Below are positions 23,111 through 36,166 of a stretch of DNA of 64,000 bases, in pieces (the stretch's first letter is position 1; every line of letters begins with the position of its first letter). This DNA is from Trileptium ribeirensis. Its lineage: Eukaryota > Nematoda > Enoplea > Enoplida > Thoracostomopsidae. Made by a program: the position numbers and the translations under genes. The notes below the pieces were generated by a model, which did not search any database, was not told where the DNA came from, and saw only the letters and a program-made list of their open reading frames with translations. The stretch spans positions 1 through 64,000 of the forward strand of contig JASANE010003768.1 in assembly GCA_030248225.1 (NCBI GenBank), read 5' to 3'.

Positions 23111-26085
23111 CCAACAAAAACCCTTCTGCAAGTTGAGAAAAAAAGGCATAGAGCGAGATTGCTATATGCTACTGCTTGATACATGGATTCTAGTAAAAGA
23201 TAAACCCATTTGAATGCTTCAAAAAATGCTATAAAATAACCTTCAATTAAACCGATATATTCACTAATTGGTGAAAGTATATACTAAAATCAAGCTAACA
23301 CTGAATAATACTAAGCGCCTGGGTCCTCGAATTTCCAAATAATGTTAAAATTGAATTTTAATGATAATTGAAAAATAAGCAAAACGAAAACTAAAAGCAA
23401 AACCAGAAGTAGAAATCTTAATGACTAGCTATGTACTAATTGGCCAATATATTAAACGCTACATGATACACTTAGAAAAGAATAGAATTTGTCTGGACTG
23501 TCGACGTCGCAACATTCAGCTCGAACAAAGCCAAAATTAGTAAAAAGGTGGGACTATGGGACAACATCGTTGCGGCAAAATAATATAATGGGTTATCCTT
23601 TTTTTCTATAAAGCTGTCGGTTTGGTACAAAAATTACATATTCTCCTCGAATTTAGCACACCAAAGACCCAATGGGATATTACTGACAACCGTGGCATTG
23701 AAGCGAATTCTCGAAATTGGCAGTGATCATTGTTTTTGTTTGCATCGTGTTACTGGTAATTGAAGAGATAGCGGTCGCACCAGGCTTTATGCGACTGAAC
23801 GAACTCTACAGTTATTGTCATCGCTGTGAAAAAATACATTTTTGTTTGTTCTATAATCTAGGATTTAAATCAAAATGTTTTACCCCTTTAATTCTACTAC
23901 ATGTCGCCAGAGTTGTAAATTACTTTTATAGACATATTGAAGCAGAAATTTGAACTAAAAAGCTACAATTTTTACATGATATTTTCTTAAGTGAGAAGTG
24001 CTTTTACTGTAATATCGCTAGGTAAGTAACAAACTAAATAAAAATACAAGTGCTGTGAAATTTCTAGACAAATCGACGCTATCTACTACTTTTACCATGT
24101 GCTTTTAGCTATTTCTAACCTGAAAATGTGAAAGCCTACGGTCCCCATAAATTTTCGTCATGCTTTTCTGAGCCATATCTTAGCGGTTAATACGTGTTTA
24201 TTTGTTAAATAGCTAATTTACAATGTCGTCTGTTATTTTTTAGTTTTTCAAGTAACAGTAATGTTTCAATTTTCACGACAGTTGGGTATTTGCTTACCAA
24301 AGCCCTTGCTTTATCATCGTCGGTTACAGATGATTTAAGTTAAGTACACATTCCACGAAAGCTTGAGATAGTCGATAAATCCCTTGCTTGACAAGCTCCG
24401 GGCAACATTACAATATTTGTGCTGATTTTCGTCTGAAACTACTGCGTGACGAATGGTTAGATCCAGAGATGGAACCGGTTCACTTGGGTCATCACTTTCG
24501 ACCGGGTAACAATATGGTGACCGGTTTCATCTCTTGTTGGACCACATTGCAATTTGAATTTGCTTGGTTCCTACAAGGAATACACTGACACTGATGATTC
24601 GTAATTATTATCATTCTAAATCCTGCAAATACACATCACGTTAGTTAGAAATTACGCTAACAACGGGAAAGAAAATAAATATGGACGAAATGTAATTTCA
24701 GTGCGAGATATATACCTTAATTATAGTTATTATGTATCGGGCAATCTGTATTCCTATTCGCACAATATATCATGAATAATAGGAAAATATCACCTATATT
24801 ATTCCAGAATAGCTACGATGCACCTCCCACAATGTAAAACGTTTAAAAATCACAGCTCTTACTGTGCGGGATCGCGTCAGAACCTAGGTTGCTTTTAAAT
24901 ATAAACCACTGGTTTTAATCCATTCTATAATAGGCAAAACATCTATCCTTAAACATATCTTAATTATAATCAGTCGATTTGGTTTATACTTGGAATCGCA
25001 TTTCGCAATCTTAAAAGAGAAAACGTGTCTTAGGTGATGGTTTTTGGCAGTTAAAACAATTGAACTTTAGAATTTCATGCGACTAGAAAACAACGTTCTA
25101 TAAAATAACTGCCAGATAGTATTACAAGCCTCTTTGGAAAAACCAAACATTGGTGAACAACTTGACAATTATTGACAGACAAATGCTGTCATGATCGATT
25201 GGTCCAGCTAATGCGACTGTTTGCCCCAACGGTGCTAAAACTATACTGTTGTAGCATTTTATACAGAAAGCATCCCGTTGTGGACTGCAACAAAAATCCG
25301 AAAAACATGACGGTGTCATTTGACACCATCAATTTTATAAATGTTAAAGGTGATATTTGACAATAATAAGCTTTTTGCACGGCCCAGTTTGTTGATTTTG
25401 ACAAAAGAGCAATCATTATGTAAGCACCCGAATGTTTACGTCACATAAGTTTCCTTCTCAATCAAAACAAACTACAAAACATGAAGAGATATCGCTCTTG
25501 ATTATGCGCGCTCAGCGTTAATACAAACGCTAAAGCTTTGAAGTATAGGTCAGAAACTAAAGGAGTCAAGCATTGTAATGAATATATACTCTATACCGTT
25601 AATTAAGAACATAATTTATCTCTCGATGCGCTTTCGGGTTATTGGCAAGGTTCTTAGTTAAATGTCCGTAATCAGTAAAAGCAAATATTCTTTTGGGAAT
25701 AGCTTTTGAAAATAAACAACAAAGGCGTTCCGAATTGCCAGTTTATGAATTGAAACCGATGGTTTAAGAACGTCACTTTAACTTTATATAACAACATGGT
25801 GTAACAATATTCATAAAGTAATGGTTCTACAGAATCGAGCAGTGCCATTGTATAGCTAAGGTAATCATGCCACAATTACATGTCACTATTCGATGCTGAA
25901 ACACATGCAGTTTTATAAATTGCCAACGGTTAGTAGTGCTCTGCTTATATACAAATTGCTTTTGATATTTAGATATAAATACGACAATATAATATTCATG
26001 ATACCAAGCCATGAGTTGTCAGATAGCCCCAGTATTGTAACCTTGAGTGGCGTAAAAGTAACTGCCGCTGCAGTTGTCATACACT
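23110..26085. other. Non-coding stretch, nothing recognised
   Basis: AT-rich DNA; the short ORFs lack motifs, signal peptides or a supporting splice context. Confidence 0.35.
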
Positions 26086-26089
26086 AAGT

Positions 26090-26185
26090 TGCGACATACA
26101 CTAAATCCTAGTCTAAGTCTGGGGCTCCGCCCCTCCTGTAACCCACACTACTAATTTTGTTCTCTAGCATTAGAACGTAACACTG
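26090..26185. repeat. Fragment of the 4798 MITE family
   Basis: ACATACACTAAATCCTAGTC followed by a GGGGCTCCGCCCC stretch and TTCTCTAGCATTAGAACGTA parallels the reverse complement of 4798-4999 in order. Confidence 0.4.
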
Positions 26186-26402
26186 TGTATATAAGAACCT
26201 TGGAAATCACTGAAAACGGCAGATATGACAGCATATGTAATTCTTATAGTAGTTGATTTTAACAAAGACTGTAATCAAAATTTCGACAACACAATCCGCA
26301 TATTAACAAAAATGCTAGGACAGAGTTCGTGAAGTATATCTTATTATCTCGACCTACATTATCAATCAGGTTAGAGTAGGGCACCCTATTAAACTATATA
26401 CT

Positions 26403-27560
26403 AGATGCTGCGCGGAGACCGTTGGGTTAGCAATGTCATTTCGTATGTGCCTTAATTATTTATATTAACTTTAAAGCGTCTTGATATATATCTTTTTGAA
26501 AAATCTATATCAGTTCTGGAAACGAACGACGTTTCTGGAAGTTTATTAGTTCTAAATTTCGTCAAATCTCTGATATCCCTGTCTTATTTGATGGGGATAC
26601 AGCCATCGTAGATGATTACTCCAAAGCGGAAATTTGTAATTACTTTGTCTCTGCCGTCGCGGCTAGCAGTAGTACGTTTACGCCAAAGACTGTAGATCTT
26701 CCTAATGCTCAACTTTAATCAATTATCTTTACGGAGGATAAAGTGCTTCAACACATATTTAGCTTGAATCCTAAAATGAATAGTGGACTTGATGCAATTC
26801 CTCAACTTTTATTATTAAAGCTTGCACCTACGTTAGCGGCCCCTTTAACTATTATTTTTAATCAGTCCTTTTTATCAGCAAATCTCCCGTCAAACTGGAA
26901 AATAGCTAAGGTTATACCAGTTCACAAAATAAGGCACTAAGACTTCACCGTCAAATTACACGCCAATAAGTCTTCTTTCTATTTGCTCCAAGGTGATGAA
27001 GTCCATTATGTATGATAATTTGTATAATTTTTTTGTTAATAACTCTATGATAAATACTAACCAATACGGTTTCCTTAAAAAGATCCACTGTATCACAATT
27101 GTTAGATACTCTAAATTCTTGGACTACGGCAATAGCCGATCATTAGTGCATCGATGCACTTTAACTAGACATTGCTCGAGCGTTCGATTCGGTTCCTCAC
27201 TTAAAAATTCTTTCGATTTTGTAGTCCAAAAGTACGATCGGGCTTTTCCTTTCATAGATGCAAAACAATTTATCGTGCAGAAAACAATGTGTTTCAATTG
27301 CATTGTCTATTTCAAATTACATTATTATTGAGCTTTTATCATTACTACAGGTATTGCTTGATATTACAGAATTATTGAGTTTATATCATTACTACAGACA
27401 ATTTGGTTTACTGCCACGTACCTACAAAAAATTTCAACGCCTTATGTTTACCCTTTACTAGGTTATGGATGATAACGTCTTAATATGGAGCTGATTTTGT
27501 CCCGAAATAAAAAAATTGTTCATCCCTGCTTGCAAAGAAAAGGAGATACAGGAAAATAAT
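26403..27560 (+). repeat. Dispersed repeat family, copy B, containing LINE sequence
   Basis: Its ends match copy A at 6872-7375. A 26-bp word (TTATTGAGCTTTTATCATTA plus six bases) is repeated with changes about 45 bp apart near 27326 and 27371. The RT remnant at 26533-27115 sits inside and is absent from copy A, implying a nested insertion or that copy A is an internally deleted derivative. Confidence 0.55.
26533..27115 (+). pseudogene. Broken LINE reverse transcriptase, N-terminal part
   Basis: A continuous plus-strand frame with a stop near 26717 encodes FWKFISSKFRQISDI, then a SKAEICNYFVSAV stretch, then MNSGLDAIPQLLLLKLAP and NLPSNWKIAKVIPVHK, which is the classic start of a LINE RT domain (pattern GxDxIPxxxLKxxAPxLAxPL). 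After a frameshift near 26940 it continues as NYTPISLLSICSKVMKSIM and MINTNQYGFLKK. The catalytic core beyond this is missing. Confidence 0.8.
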
Positions 27561-27564
27561 TTTT

Positions 27565-30500
27565 TGTATGTGCCATTCTTCGCATTCAATTGTAAAAAAA
27601 GATTAGAAAATTCCGCCATTCGATTGATTCTCTATAGACGGTGCAGTAAACTTTGCGTTTAATACTGTGTATTGCAACAAGGCAACAACATAACTTATCT
27701 TACGATAAATTTATTCAGTAATAAATTGTAAATTTCTATTGTTTGGTAACTGTTATCAGAGAGTAACTGCTTGTCGCCGATGGCCATTTTCAGGACATAC
27801 CCTGCTATATTATAATGCACAGCTTACCATTTGCTGCAAAGCTAAAAAAGGAATCGCAGGTTTAATGCTGGATTAATGTATCATACATCTAGGGTAGATA
27901 CAAAGGGGTAAATATGTTCATTTTGCCTTGCAACTGACGTTGGCATACATTTCCCCAAGCAGCATATTATTTTTCACCACATTATTAATGTCATAAATCA
28001 CAGTTACCATTTTTAATTGCACTGATATCACATCACATTTCCTTACGTGTTGGAAAAAGCCTCTAATGACATGTTGGCGGCATTTGCACCTTAGGCATGA
28101 AAGGGCTTATAAAGCGATCGACCAATTTTTGAATACTGATTTAATGCCAGCGCAATTTTGTGTAATTTGCAACGTTTGATAAAGTGCACTCCAAGCAACA
28201 GATCGAACCTGATTTGCTTGAGCGCAAGCAGTGTGTGTGTTCCGCTTAATTATACAGAAGCTGCGTTCGGTTCACTAAGGAGCCTCGCAGAGCAAACGAC
28301 CGCACGTGTACACATACGCCTCGCAATAAACTCGGTTAACGCAACGCTTTGCAGTATGCGCTGATGCCAATTAGCAAATGTCACACAAAAAAATAAACAT
28401 GATGCTAGCGGAATTTCCTCAAATAACATCTAATTTCGGCAAAAAAATCTTTTTTCTCCGTCTGTTAGCGCATAATACTTCACCAAATCGATGGATTTTC
28501 GCGAATGTGTTTTTCGACGCGCAATAAAACGTAGCTTTGTGCTTGCGCTGCTCCCATGATTAATACCTTAATCCCAAAACCGATATCATTTGGAGGCTTT
28601 TTGATTTTGACCCAAATATATGACGTTATAGCTCTTGCCAGAGGACTCCTCTGAGTGCTGTACCCTGACATGACACATATAACGGAAAACCCCATAGTCA
28701 CTGATGATACATACCCCTGAAACTAAATCATGGGAATCTCGAAGAACTTCCCCTGTCGTTTCATTGCCTTTAACTTCTCGGATGTCAATTTCGGTGCTTA
28801 TACCAGTTAACATTTCGGCTAGCAAAAGATGACGAGAAAACTCAGAAGGTTTATGGGTTGCCTGAAATTTGTTTCAGGGTTCGCTATCTTGTCGAAATCT
28901 TGATGGAGTATTTGGATAAAACCCTTAATTTATTGTCTGGACGCTTCGAATCACTTAACATTGCTAACAGTACCTGTAAAGTTTATGTACTAGGGAGCCT
29001 CGCTGGCCTAGACTATGCTCTTCCATATGGTGTCTTAGCTTTGCTAGTATTGGGCCTGACCTTACCGATTATCGCTTTGCGGTTAAAATGAACACGTTAG
29101 ATAATTTACTATTCGCGGCGCGGTCAGGAACAGAGCTCTGGCATAACAAAATTTTGTTTTCAAAACTATGGTATAAAAGTAGCATATTCATGAGCGCGGG
29201 CCCTCAATAAAGGCCCCGCATGTAACCGGCTAACTGCCATTTTGCTCATTTTCCCTTAGGCCTGTATTTTTAAAATTACCCATAGGTATATTTTACTTTT
29301 CGAGTACATTTTTATCCTGCCCTTATCCTCAACTTTTGCATTCTTAAATTGGAGTAGGGACAACAGTAAAAAAATTTACCCATGGTGTCTTGGTAATACC
29401 ATTTGCGATGGCATTTTAAGATATAATACATAGATAGTTTACTGACTATAACGGCGTGTAGTAGACTACACCATAGAATTATTAACAAAATTATCTGGTG
29501 TTAGCTACACAATGCTGTTACTTTACCACTTTATGCTTGTGTTTATGTGTGGTGACCTTGACACCGGCTGTAAAAACAATAGGCAGATCGAGACATGTGA
29601 GTTAAGTTGACGGTGCCTCATACACCACCTGTTTTATTAAATAGTACAGGCATGTACTGTATACTACTGGATGATTTGGTGTAGACTATTGGGGAAAAAC
29701 GTGCACAGCTCTTTAGGGTCCTTTAGAACGCAAACACAGCATAATTTTGCCCTTCCTGTAGGTAATATTTTTTACCTGAGAGTAACTTTTTCCTGGCGAT
29801 GGTACGCTATCTGCCCCCTCTACGCGAGGAAATTGCTAAAATTTCCTATACCCGATTATTTGCAGTCGCTGAATGTGATTGTGACAGTGATTTTCATGCT
29901 GAGCCCGCAGACAGCTCAGTATAGCACCTTAGTTTTCACTCTTACGGTATATGAAAAATTGTAAAAAATTTAGTTTTAAATCATAAATAATTGAATGGTT
30001 AAGACTTCATGCTCTCATGCAGGAAGCCGAAGTTCAATACCGGGTGTTTTTTTGGTTTTCACCACGTTTCTTTCCTTCCATTAAGACCTTTCTAGTACTA
30101 TTACAATGCTTGTGTACCCATACTTTTCACAATTCGTTCGACTAGCATGAATTCAACCTTCTGGTCATATTTTTATATGCAACATTTTATATTTTTATAT
30201 ACACTCCTTGAACGAATTTCTGCTGTTTACAAAGGGACACGGGAACGGGGGAAGTGCTGTCGTTAGGCTCCACATAGCTCTGACTGGGGGTTAGCTTTAC
30301 CAGCATGGGGCCTCACATAATATTTCGGGAGATCTCATATCGTAGCATCGGCCCTGATGGGGAAGAGAGGACACGTATTTTATCTTATCTTGCCCCTTCC
30401 CAATGTCACCAATTTTGAGCAAAGGCCAACAGTATATTTCTAGGCATCGATGGTTACGTGACACTAGAACAAGGGCATCGCCCCGGAGAGTGGCCGTCAC

Positions 30501-31190
30501 TGGGTGCCGTGCACCCCTCCCCCAGTTTGTTACTGGTGCTCCACAGTTTACAACTGCAATAAAATTTTTTCAACACGCTATCGTTAGATCACTATGTTGA
30601 GTTAGCCACCACAATGAGTGGGTTTCCCCAGTTGAAATTTTGTCGTGACGCTCCTGAACTATTAGAACAGGCTCAATACTCGAGGCGCCAACACCAGGCT
30701 CGGGCCCGGGTGCATTATTTTATCCAAAAAGAGGCCGCTATACGTCGTATTTGACACTAACCGATAAGTGTCCAAAACCCTTGATTCTCCAGCAAATTTC
30801 GTTGTGCGCACGATGTTTCTTTGTAAACTTTACTGTAACAGCTCTATATCTATATTATCGTTTTAACAAAAAATCAAACCAAATGTCGGCAGTGATGTAT
30901 ATGTATAATGTATATCTTGACAACTGTACGACTGATTCTGCATAAAATGTTTTCAACAGTTCACTTATATTTGCCTTAATAGCTTATTAAAGATGCGGTA
31001 TTAAGATTCGGAAAGGTCGATAAATTTATTCAGTGATATGCAATAAAATCGCTATATGTAGGCTACTCGATTTAATTAACCGTATTCATTTAACCAGCTA
31101 CATGGCTATCTTTTACAGGCAATTTCTTTAAAGATGAAAATCTCTATGCCATACATAAGGAAGAGGGTAATATTCCCCATGGAATCTCTA
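27565..31190. other. Non-coding stretch with a possible tRNA-like scrap
   Basis: No supported gene. At 29990-30048 (plus) a box-A-like TGGTTAAGAC and a box-B-like AAGTTCAATACCGGGTG are spaced as in a tRNA, ending in a T run. It may be a decayed tRNA or SINE head. Two overlapping minus-strand ORFs at 28480-28825 show no recognisable domain. Confidence 0.3.
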
Positions 31191-31400
31191 ACACCCCTCG
31201 GGCGATGCGCCAATTTCCACATCCGGACGTGCGAAAATTTTTGACCAAATTAGCACAAATTGGGGAAAATAGTAAAAGCTAAAGGTAAAATTTTGAGACC
31301 CAAAAAAATTCGAAAATTTATTCGTGTGTTCTCCCAACAAGCGGTGGATCCCTTTGGGACTTGAACCATGTACATGTATTCCCAACGTTGCCAGTTTCAA
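31190..31400. repeat. Dispersed A-rich repeat with adjoining box-B-like motif
   Basis: The tract CGTGCGAAAATTTTTGACCA followed by GCACAAATTGGGGAAAA resembles those at 3.95, 47.4 and 48.0 kb. On the minus strand GGTTCAAGTCCC (about 31360) is an excellent B-box word. The whole may be a tRNA-derived SINE, but its edges cannot be fixed by eye. Confidence 0.35.
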
Positions 31401-31639
31401 CAAAAATAAATCACATACAAGAATAAAATATAAAAAACATAACAATGTTCAGAAAGTAAGCTTTAAAACGACATATAAACATTCTAATTTGGTGCGAGTA
31501 ATTTAAACTAAATAAAATTTGTATTCTAAAAAGAAGACAAATTATAGCGCTACACTATTCTAGAATAGAGTACGGCTATAATTTGCCCTACTTTAAAAAA
31601 AACTATTTACTAACTTTACTATTTGTAAACAAAAACGCA

Positions 31640-31915
31640 AATTACTCCTACCTGTGAGTAAAAGAACCCTACCCGCATGTAAAAAAATTGCCCGTTAGGG
31701 CAAATTTACTCGCAGGTAAAAAATTACCTGCCGGTAAGAAAAAAATAACCCTCAGGTAAAATATGTTACCCGAAGGTAAGTTGAAATACTCTCAGGTAAA
31801 ACAGCTATCCGGTAGGAGAATACTATAAGCTGTAGGCATGATAAATTACGAGTGGCAGTAGGATGAATTTACACGAGGTAGGTAAAAAGTACCTGCGTGT
31901 AGGGACTACCCTCAT
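31640..31915. repeat. Hairpin array with TTACC/GGTAA core
   Basis: About ten short inverted motifs stand in a row at roughly 20-bp spacing: TTGCCCGTTAGGGCAA, TTTACTCGCAGGTAAA, TTACCTGCCGGTAA, TAACCCTCAGGTAAA, TTACCCGAAGGTAA, CTATCCGGTAGG and GGTAAAAAGTACC. Stems are conserved while loops vary. No ORF follows the structure. Confidence 0.75.
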
Positions 31916-31919
31916 TTAT

Positions 31920-34715
31920 GCTAAAGCTGCTTTTGGAAGCATGTCTTGCTCCTTAATAAATATTAGATGCTACTAGAAGAACTACAATTTGTCAAAGACT
32001 CGAATGGACAACATCCTCCGGCACAGCCGATAAGCAGAAAGTGTTTAAAGGCGAATTTCTCACCCTAGCCTGTGCCATGTATAAGGCCTTGCAAGGGTTC
32101 CACTGTGGTTGGCATTATCCTTAAAGTGTAGAAAGACTAAGGCAACGGGCCTGCGAGGCTTGAGGAAAGACAGAATAAGGAAGGCCCTTCTATAAAACCC
32201 GTCATCGTGTCAGGCAATTTTATGGCCGATAAAAAATGTAATACAAATGCCCGCTGGTTCTACGTGCTTAACTCCGAAAAGACACCCCAAAAATTCACAA
32301 CGTTATTACAGGATTCACGAATCTTTCACAGCACTCTCAGGTCGCCGAGACGCAAAATCATTTTGCAAGGGGCCCAAACGACCACGAGCCTTGCTTACCC
32401 AGCAAAGGTGTTCATCAACAATAATTTACTTTGGATTGCGTCATTAGAACGCGGTTGGGTATCGCCCGCTTTAAAATTTTACGCTCCCGGTTATTTATTA
32501 CTAGCCAGATTGGCATAGTTTGCCGGACCGTTTATTTCAATGCGTAGCCACCAGATAATGCTTTTGACTTCGAGCAGCCTTACGATACTTTCTGGATTCC
32601 ACATGTACAAGACCAAACCGAGGGTCGGAGGGTTTTCGAACCTACTAGGGAACAAAGATTTATGTCCGATTTTTTTAAAAGGCCAAAAGTAAAATATCTT
32701 GAAGGTTGGCAGATGTTTTCCAGCAAGTAGGTACAATTTAAATCATTTCGATCCTCAACCTTCTCCGACCGTCGGCTGCGTATACGCATTAGCACTCGCG
32801 ATCAAAACTATTCCAAATCACTGTAATATGACCTAGATATTGGTTCAACTGTTCTCACAGCACGTTGTCCTATTGCGACCTCGAGACAAATACACACCGA
32901 TTAGTAACCTAAAAGAAAAGTCTCGTGAGAGCAACCCTCGGAACTCTTAGTCGCAAATTTTCTGGCCAAGATACGCGATGGGACCCTTTTTCCATTTCTT
33001 TATGACGTCGAAACCGCCAGGATCAACGCCGGCATAGCCTTCTCCATGCTGCATGGACAGAAAGGGTAAACCGAACGCAAATGCGAAGAGAATTTCTCAA
33101 TGCCGGGGCGCGACCAAGGGCTATATATCAATAATCGAAATTTGACACGATGACTACTGTGCCCGAGATAAACTCTTCCGACTATAATTTCATTACCCAT
33201 ACGACCCTCTTTCAAATTATCCTCAATGGTGACTGATTTTCTAAGCTAGTAATTAAACTTCCATTTATACACATCCACACACATGATAATGATACAATAC
33301 TCAATCGTAGCATACAAAATTATGCACAATTCGGTAAGAAAAAACACAATATCCGCAAATGATGTTCAGCTATACTTCCCAAACTATGCATGGCTTGATC
33401 GCCAACACTAAATTATTTTAGATCTGCTCGGAATGTGCCCATAAATAGCATGGACCGGAAAAACTGAGCGCTCGTTAGTTGTGTGCACAGTCCTAACTCA
33501 GAGAAGAAATTTAGACCTCATACAATTGCCAAGATTTGAAATCGTAACCCCGAAAACGACAATACCCAGCCCTGTCGATGAGCTCAACAATCACGGTATC
33601 GTCGAAAAAGCTGGGGGTATCAGTCGCCACGAAAACGGAAACAAAATTTCCCGCAATTTCCCACATCTCTCCAGACTTCCCGAGTACCATGAACTGACCC
33701 GATACCTCCCTCATGCTAGATGGACGGGAACCTAAGCCGAGCTCAAGCACGAAAACCAAAAATACACGAGCGAAGGCCAAAAGAGCGAAGTACGATACTG
33801 CCACATTCGAAGAGCCAAAAGAAAAAGACGAAACTCCGAGCGATAACCGCTCTGTTCGGAGCCTACTAGCCGACTAGTCCCGATGATGCATCAGCCGACC
33901 GTCTATTGAGTTAAATTTGTGATAAAGACCAGCTAGTGGTACAGAAAGCAAAAAATCGGGAAGTTCTTGAAGCTTTAGTGTCACCCTAGTGTTTGACAAT
34001 GGGACTATTATGCTTTTAAAGTGGTACATTTAGGGGAGTATTGGTATGTCTTTGGCGGTCCCGGCAGCACCTGGGGACCAGTTTAGATAACTTTTATCAC
34101 ACGCAACTCCTGGTGACAGTTTAAATTTGAAAATTTGGAAGCAAATATTGCACCTTTTCTTTTGTGGATTTCTTGCCTATTATGCCGTAGTCATAGTGCT
34201 ATTACGGTTTTCTCCGCGAATGAAGCGGAGCCGCATTCTTGGATCAATGAAAACATATCCCTATCCCTGAAAAATTTTTCCCTTGTTATGTACTCCTGTC
34301 TAGTTATTTAACTACATATACAGATTACCCACAACAATGATAATGCTGCACTGTCATAACAAGTTTTTCCCAACAATGACATAATGGTTGGTATGCGAGC
34401 CGGGATCGGGATTACCAGGACAGACGACAGTGAAAATAGAAACTATTATTTATTTAAATGCACTGGGATATGTTGCCGGTCCTATCCCAGCGCGCATACA
34501 ATTTACATTGCTGAGTATGACAACTATTTAGCATCACTGATTCAGCACAAATTTATTGAAATCTCACGACTGGTTCAAGTTGGTACCACAGCTGAACCAA
34601 AGTGACACCTAAACCATCTTAAACATCTCATCCCTATTTGCTTGAATCGACTGATATTCTTTCGAATCCTAGTGAAATTTTGGCTCGGCCTACAGATAGA
34701 GCGCGATGACAACAG
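31920..34715. other. Non-coding stretch, nothing recognised
   Basis: Several ORFs of 60-103 codons occur on both strands (for example 32207-32518 and 33511-33804) but none shows a domain, and they overlap each other in opposite frames. Confidence 0.35.
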
Positions 34716-34717
34716 TG

Positions 34718-35110
34718 CAGGCTTGTCATGGGGTGGAAATCCTCCACCCCATCCCCATGAAAATCTCGTGGGGATCCCCATGGGGATCCCCATAGTCCGT
34801 ACGAGCTATGTCAAGGCCGTGATACCACGAAATCTTTTCTTGTCCATATTTCACAATGTGTCTGCGTTGGTCCACGGTGAACACGGTCACTGTCAAGCAT
34901 CACAAATTTTAAAAGAGGATAGCCACACGCTTGACATCCCCATCGCCGTAGGGGACGCGCCCGATAGCCGCGCAGACAACCAGCCACGGGCCCTGGCCTT
35001 CTCTGCTAGATACTTAGACTCTCTAGTATTCAGAAGAAAGCCAGGGGCTAGTACTTATTATCTCTAGCGTGTTTAATGTCTGATACCATTTTGCTCTCAG
35101 ACGAATTTAA
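34718..35110. repeat. Left inverted arm of the hAT-like element
   Basis: The inverted counterpart is 37789-38243. The best-matching block runs from about 34928 (GCTTGACATCCCCATCGCCG) to 35100 (TACCATTTTGCTCTCAG) and is almost identical to the other arm. The outer part carries tandem GGGGATCCCCAT palindromes. Confidence 0.85.
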
Positions 35111-35159
35111 CACGTCTGATACAAACTACCGGTGATCTCAGACGTTTCATTTATCACTT

Positions 35160-35232
35160 TTTAGCCAGATACTAAATACCTCTGGCCATAGTACACTGAA
35201 TTCTAGCCAGATACAAGCAGAATCTCTGGCGT
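35160..35232. repeat. Subterminal motif cluster, left
   Basis: AGCCAGATAC occurs at 35163 and 35205, with inverted half-motifs TCTGGCC at 35180 and TCTCTGGC at 35223. The right side has AAGCCAGAGAT at 37751 and GTATCTGG at 37768. Repeated subterminal words are the usual binding sites of hAT transposases; this role is inferred. Confidence 0.5.
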
Positions 35233-35282
35233 AAGTATTTAGATGTCGATATTGCTTACCGCTTTGCTGCAGCAGATACTCT

Positions 35283-35945
35283 TCAGACGGCTTCATTCGC
35301 CATGCTGTAAATAGACTGAATTTCGGCTTCAAAGGTGTTGATGAGTTTTGCGATGAGCTTGGATCCCTGCTTGGAAAGATGATATCCATCCTTGTCATAC
35401 ATTTCCGTGTTCAGCTTATCGCAGTCGAAGAAATAGGCTGTCGTGTCAAGGAAAACGAAATTTTCCACCTCGTCATTAAGCGCTTCGAAAAACGAATTCA
35501 ATTTATACGCTGCCTGCCCTTCTCGCTTAAATTGTTGGAAGCGAGAAGGTACGTCGGGCTGCACTAGCCGCCTTTGCCATCCTCGGAACAGAAAGCATGG
35601 AGGATACGGTACAGACATCTGAACGAAGATAGTATTGGCGTGTTTTAAGCAAATGCCATGAAGCTGCTGGCGAACTCGTCTAATGATCACTGGCAGTCGT
35701 CTTGTAGCGCGTTGTCTGCGACTTTTTCCAGGTTGCCGTTGCACTTCTGATGAGCGTTTTCCCAAATCGTTAACACCGGCGTAAATGAAAACAACGTTAT
35801 TGTTAGAGACACAGCGTTTTGTTTAAATTGTGTCCAAGCGGCCCCAAACTTCGGATAAACGCTGACCAGGGTACGCCCATGCCAAACAGTTGGTAAATTT
35901 CCCCACTTTCTTGACATTAGAATCTCCAATTAATAACGGAGGCAT
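35283..35945 (-). pseudogene. SGNH/GDSL-hydrolase-like ORF, one in-frame stop
   Basis: Reading from the ATG at 35945, a 221-codon frame is interrupted only by TAA at 35823-35825 (codon 41). It shows block I MPPLLIGDSNVKK (Ser9 nucleophile), block III VFIYAGVNDLG (Gly57, Asn59) and block V YDKDGYHLSKQGSKL (Asp186, His189), the spacing and length of a small SGNH esterase. The same fold is known in ORF1 of CR1/L2 LINEs. Here no LINE sequence adjoins, and the ORF sits head-to-head with a hAT transposase inside shared inverted arms. Possible roles are inference only: an acetyl- or acyl-esterase acting for the element. The stop may be a copy-specific lesion. Confidence 0.75.
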
Positions 35946-36166
35946 GATTTCAAAAGATAAGCACAGCAATACAGACTAAAAGTTAAAGTTGAATTAAAGA
36001 AACACTTGCTGCAAGAATGAAATGGATAAAAAATAGCGTGCGTGAGAAAGAAGTTAATGTTCTCATCAAAAAAACTTATTTACATAAAGCTTTATACATT
36101 TGCATTACAACTGTGTTTATAGGGCGATTTTTGTTTTTTGTTGTGGCGTTTCTTGGCTGTATAAAC

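Noticed and set aside
34642..35067. 141-codon plus-strand ORF
   Set aside because: It runs across the left terminus and arm of the hAT-like element and has no domain; the arm is a non-coding inverted repeat.
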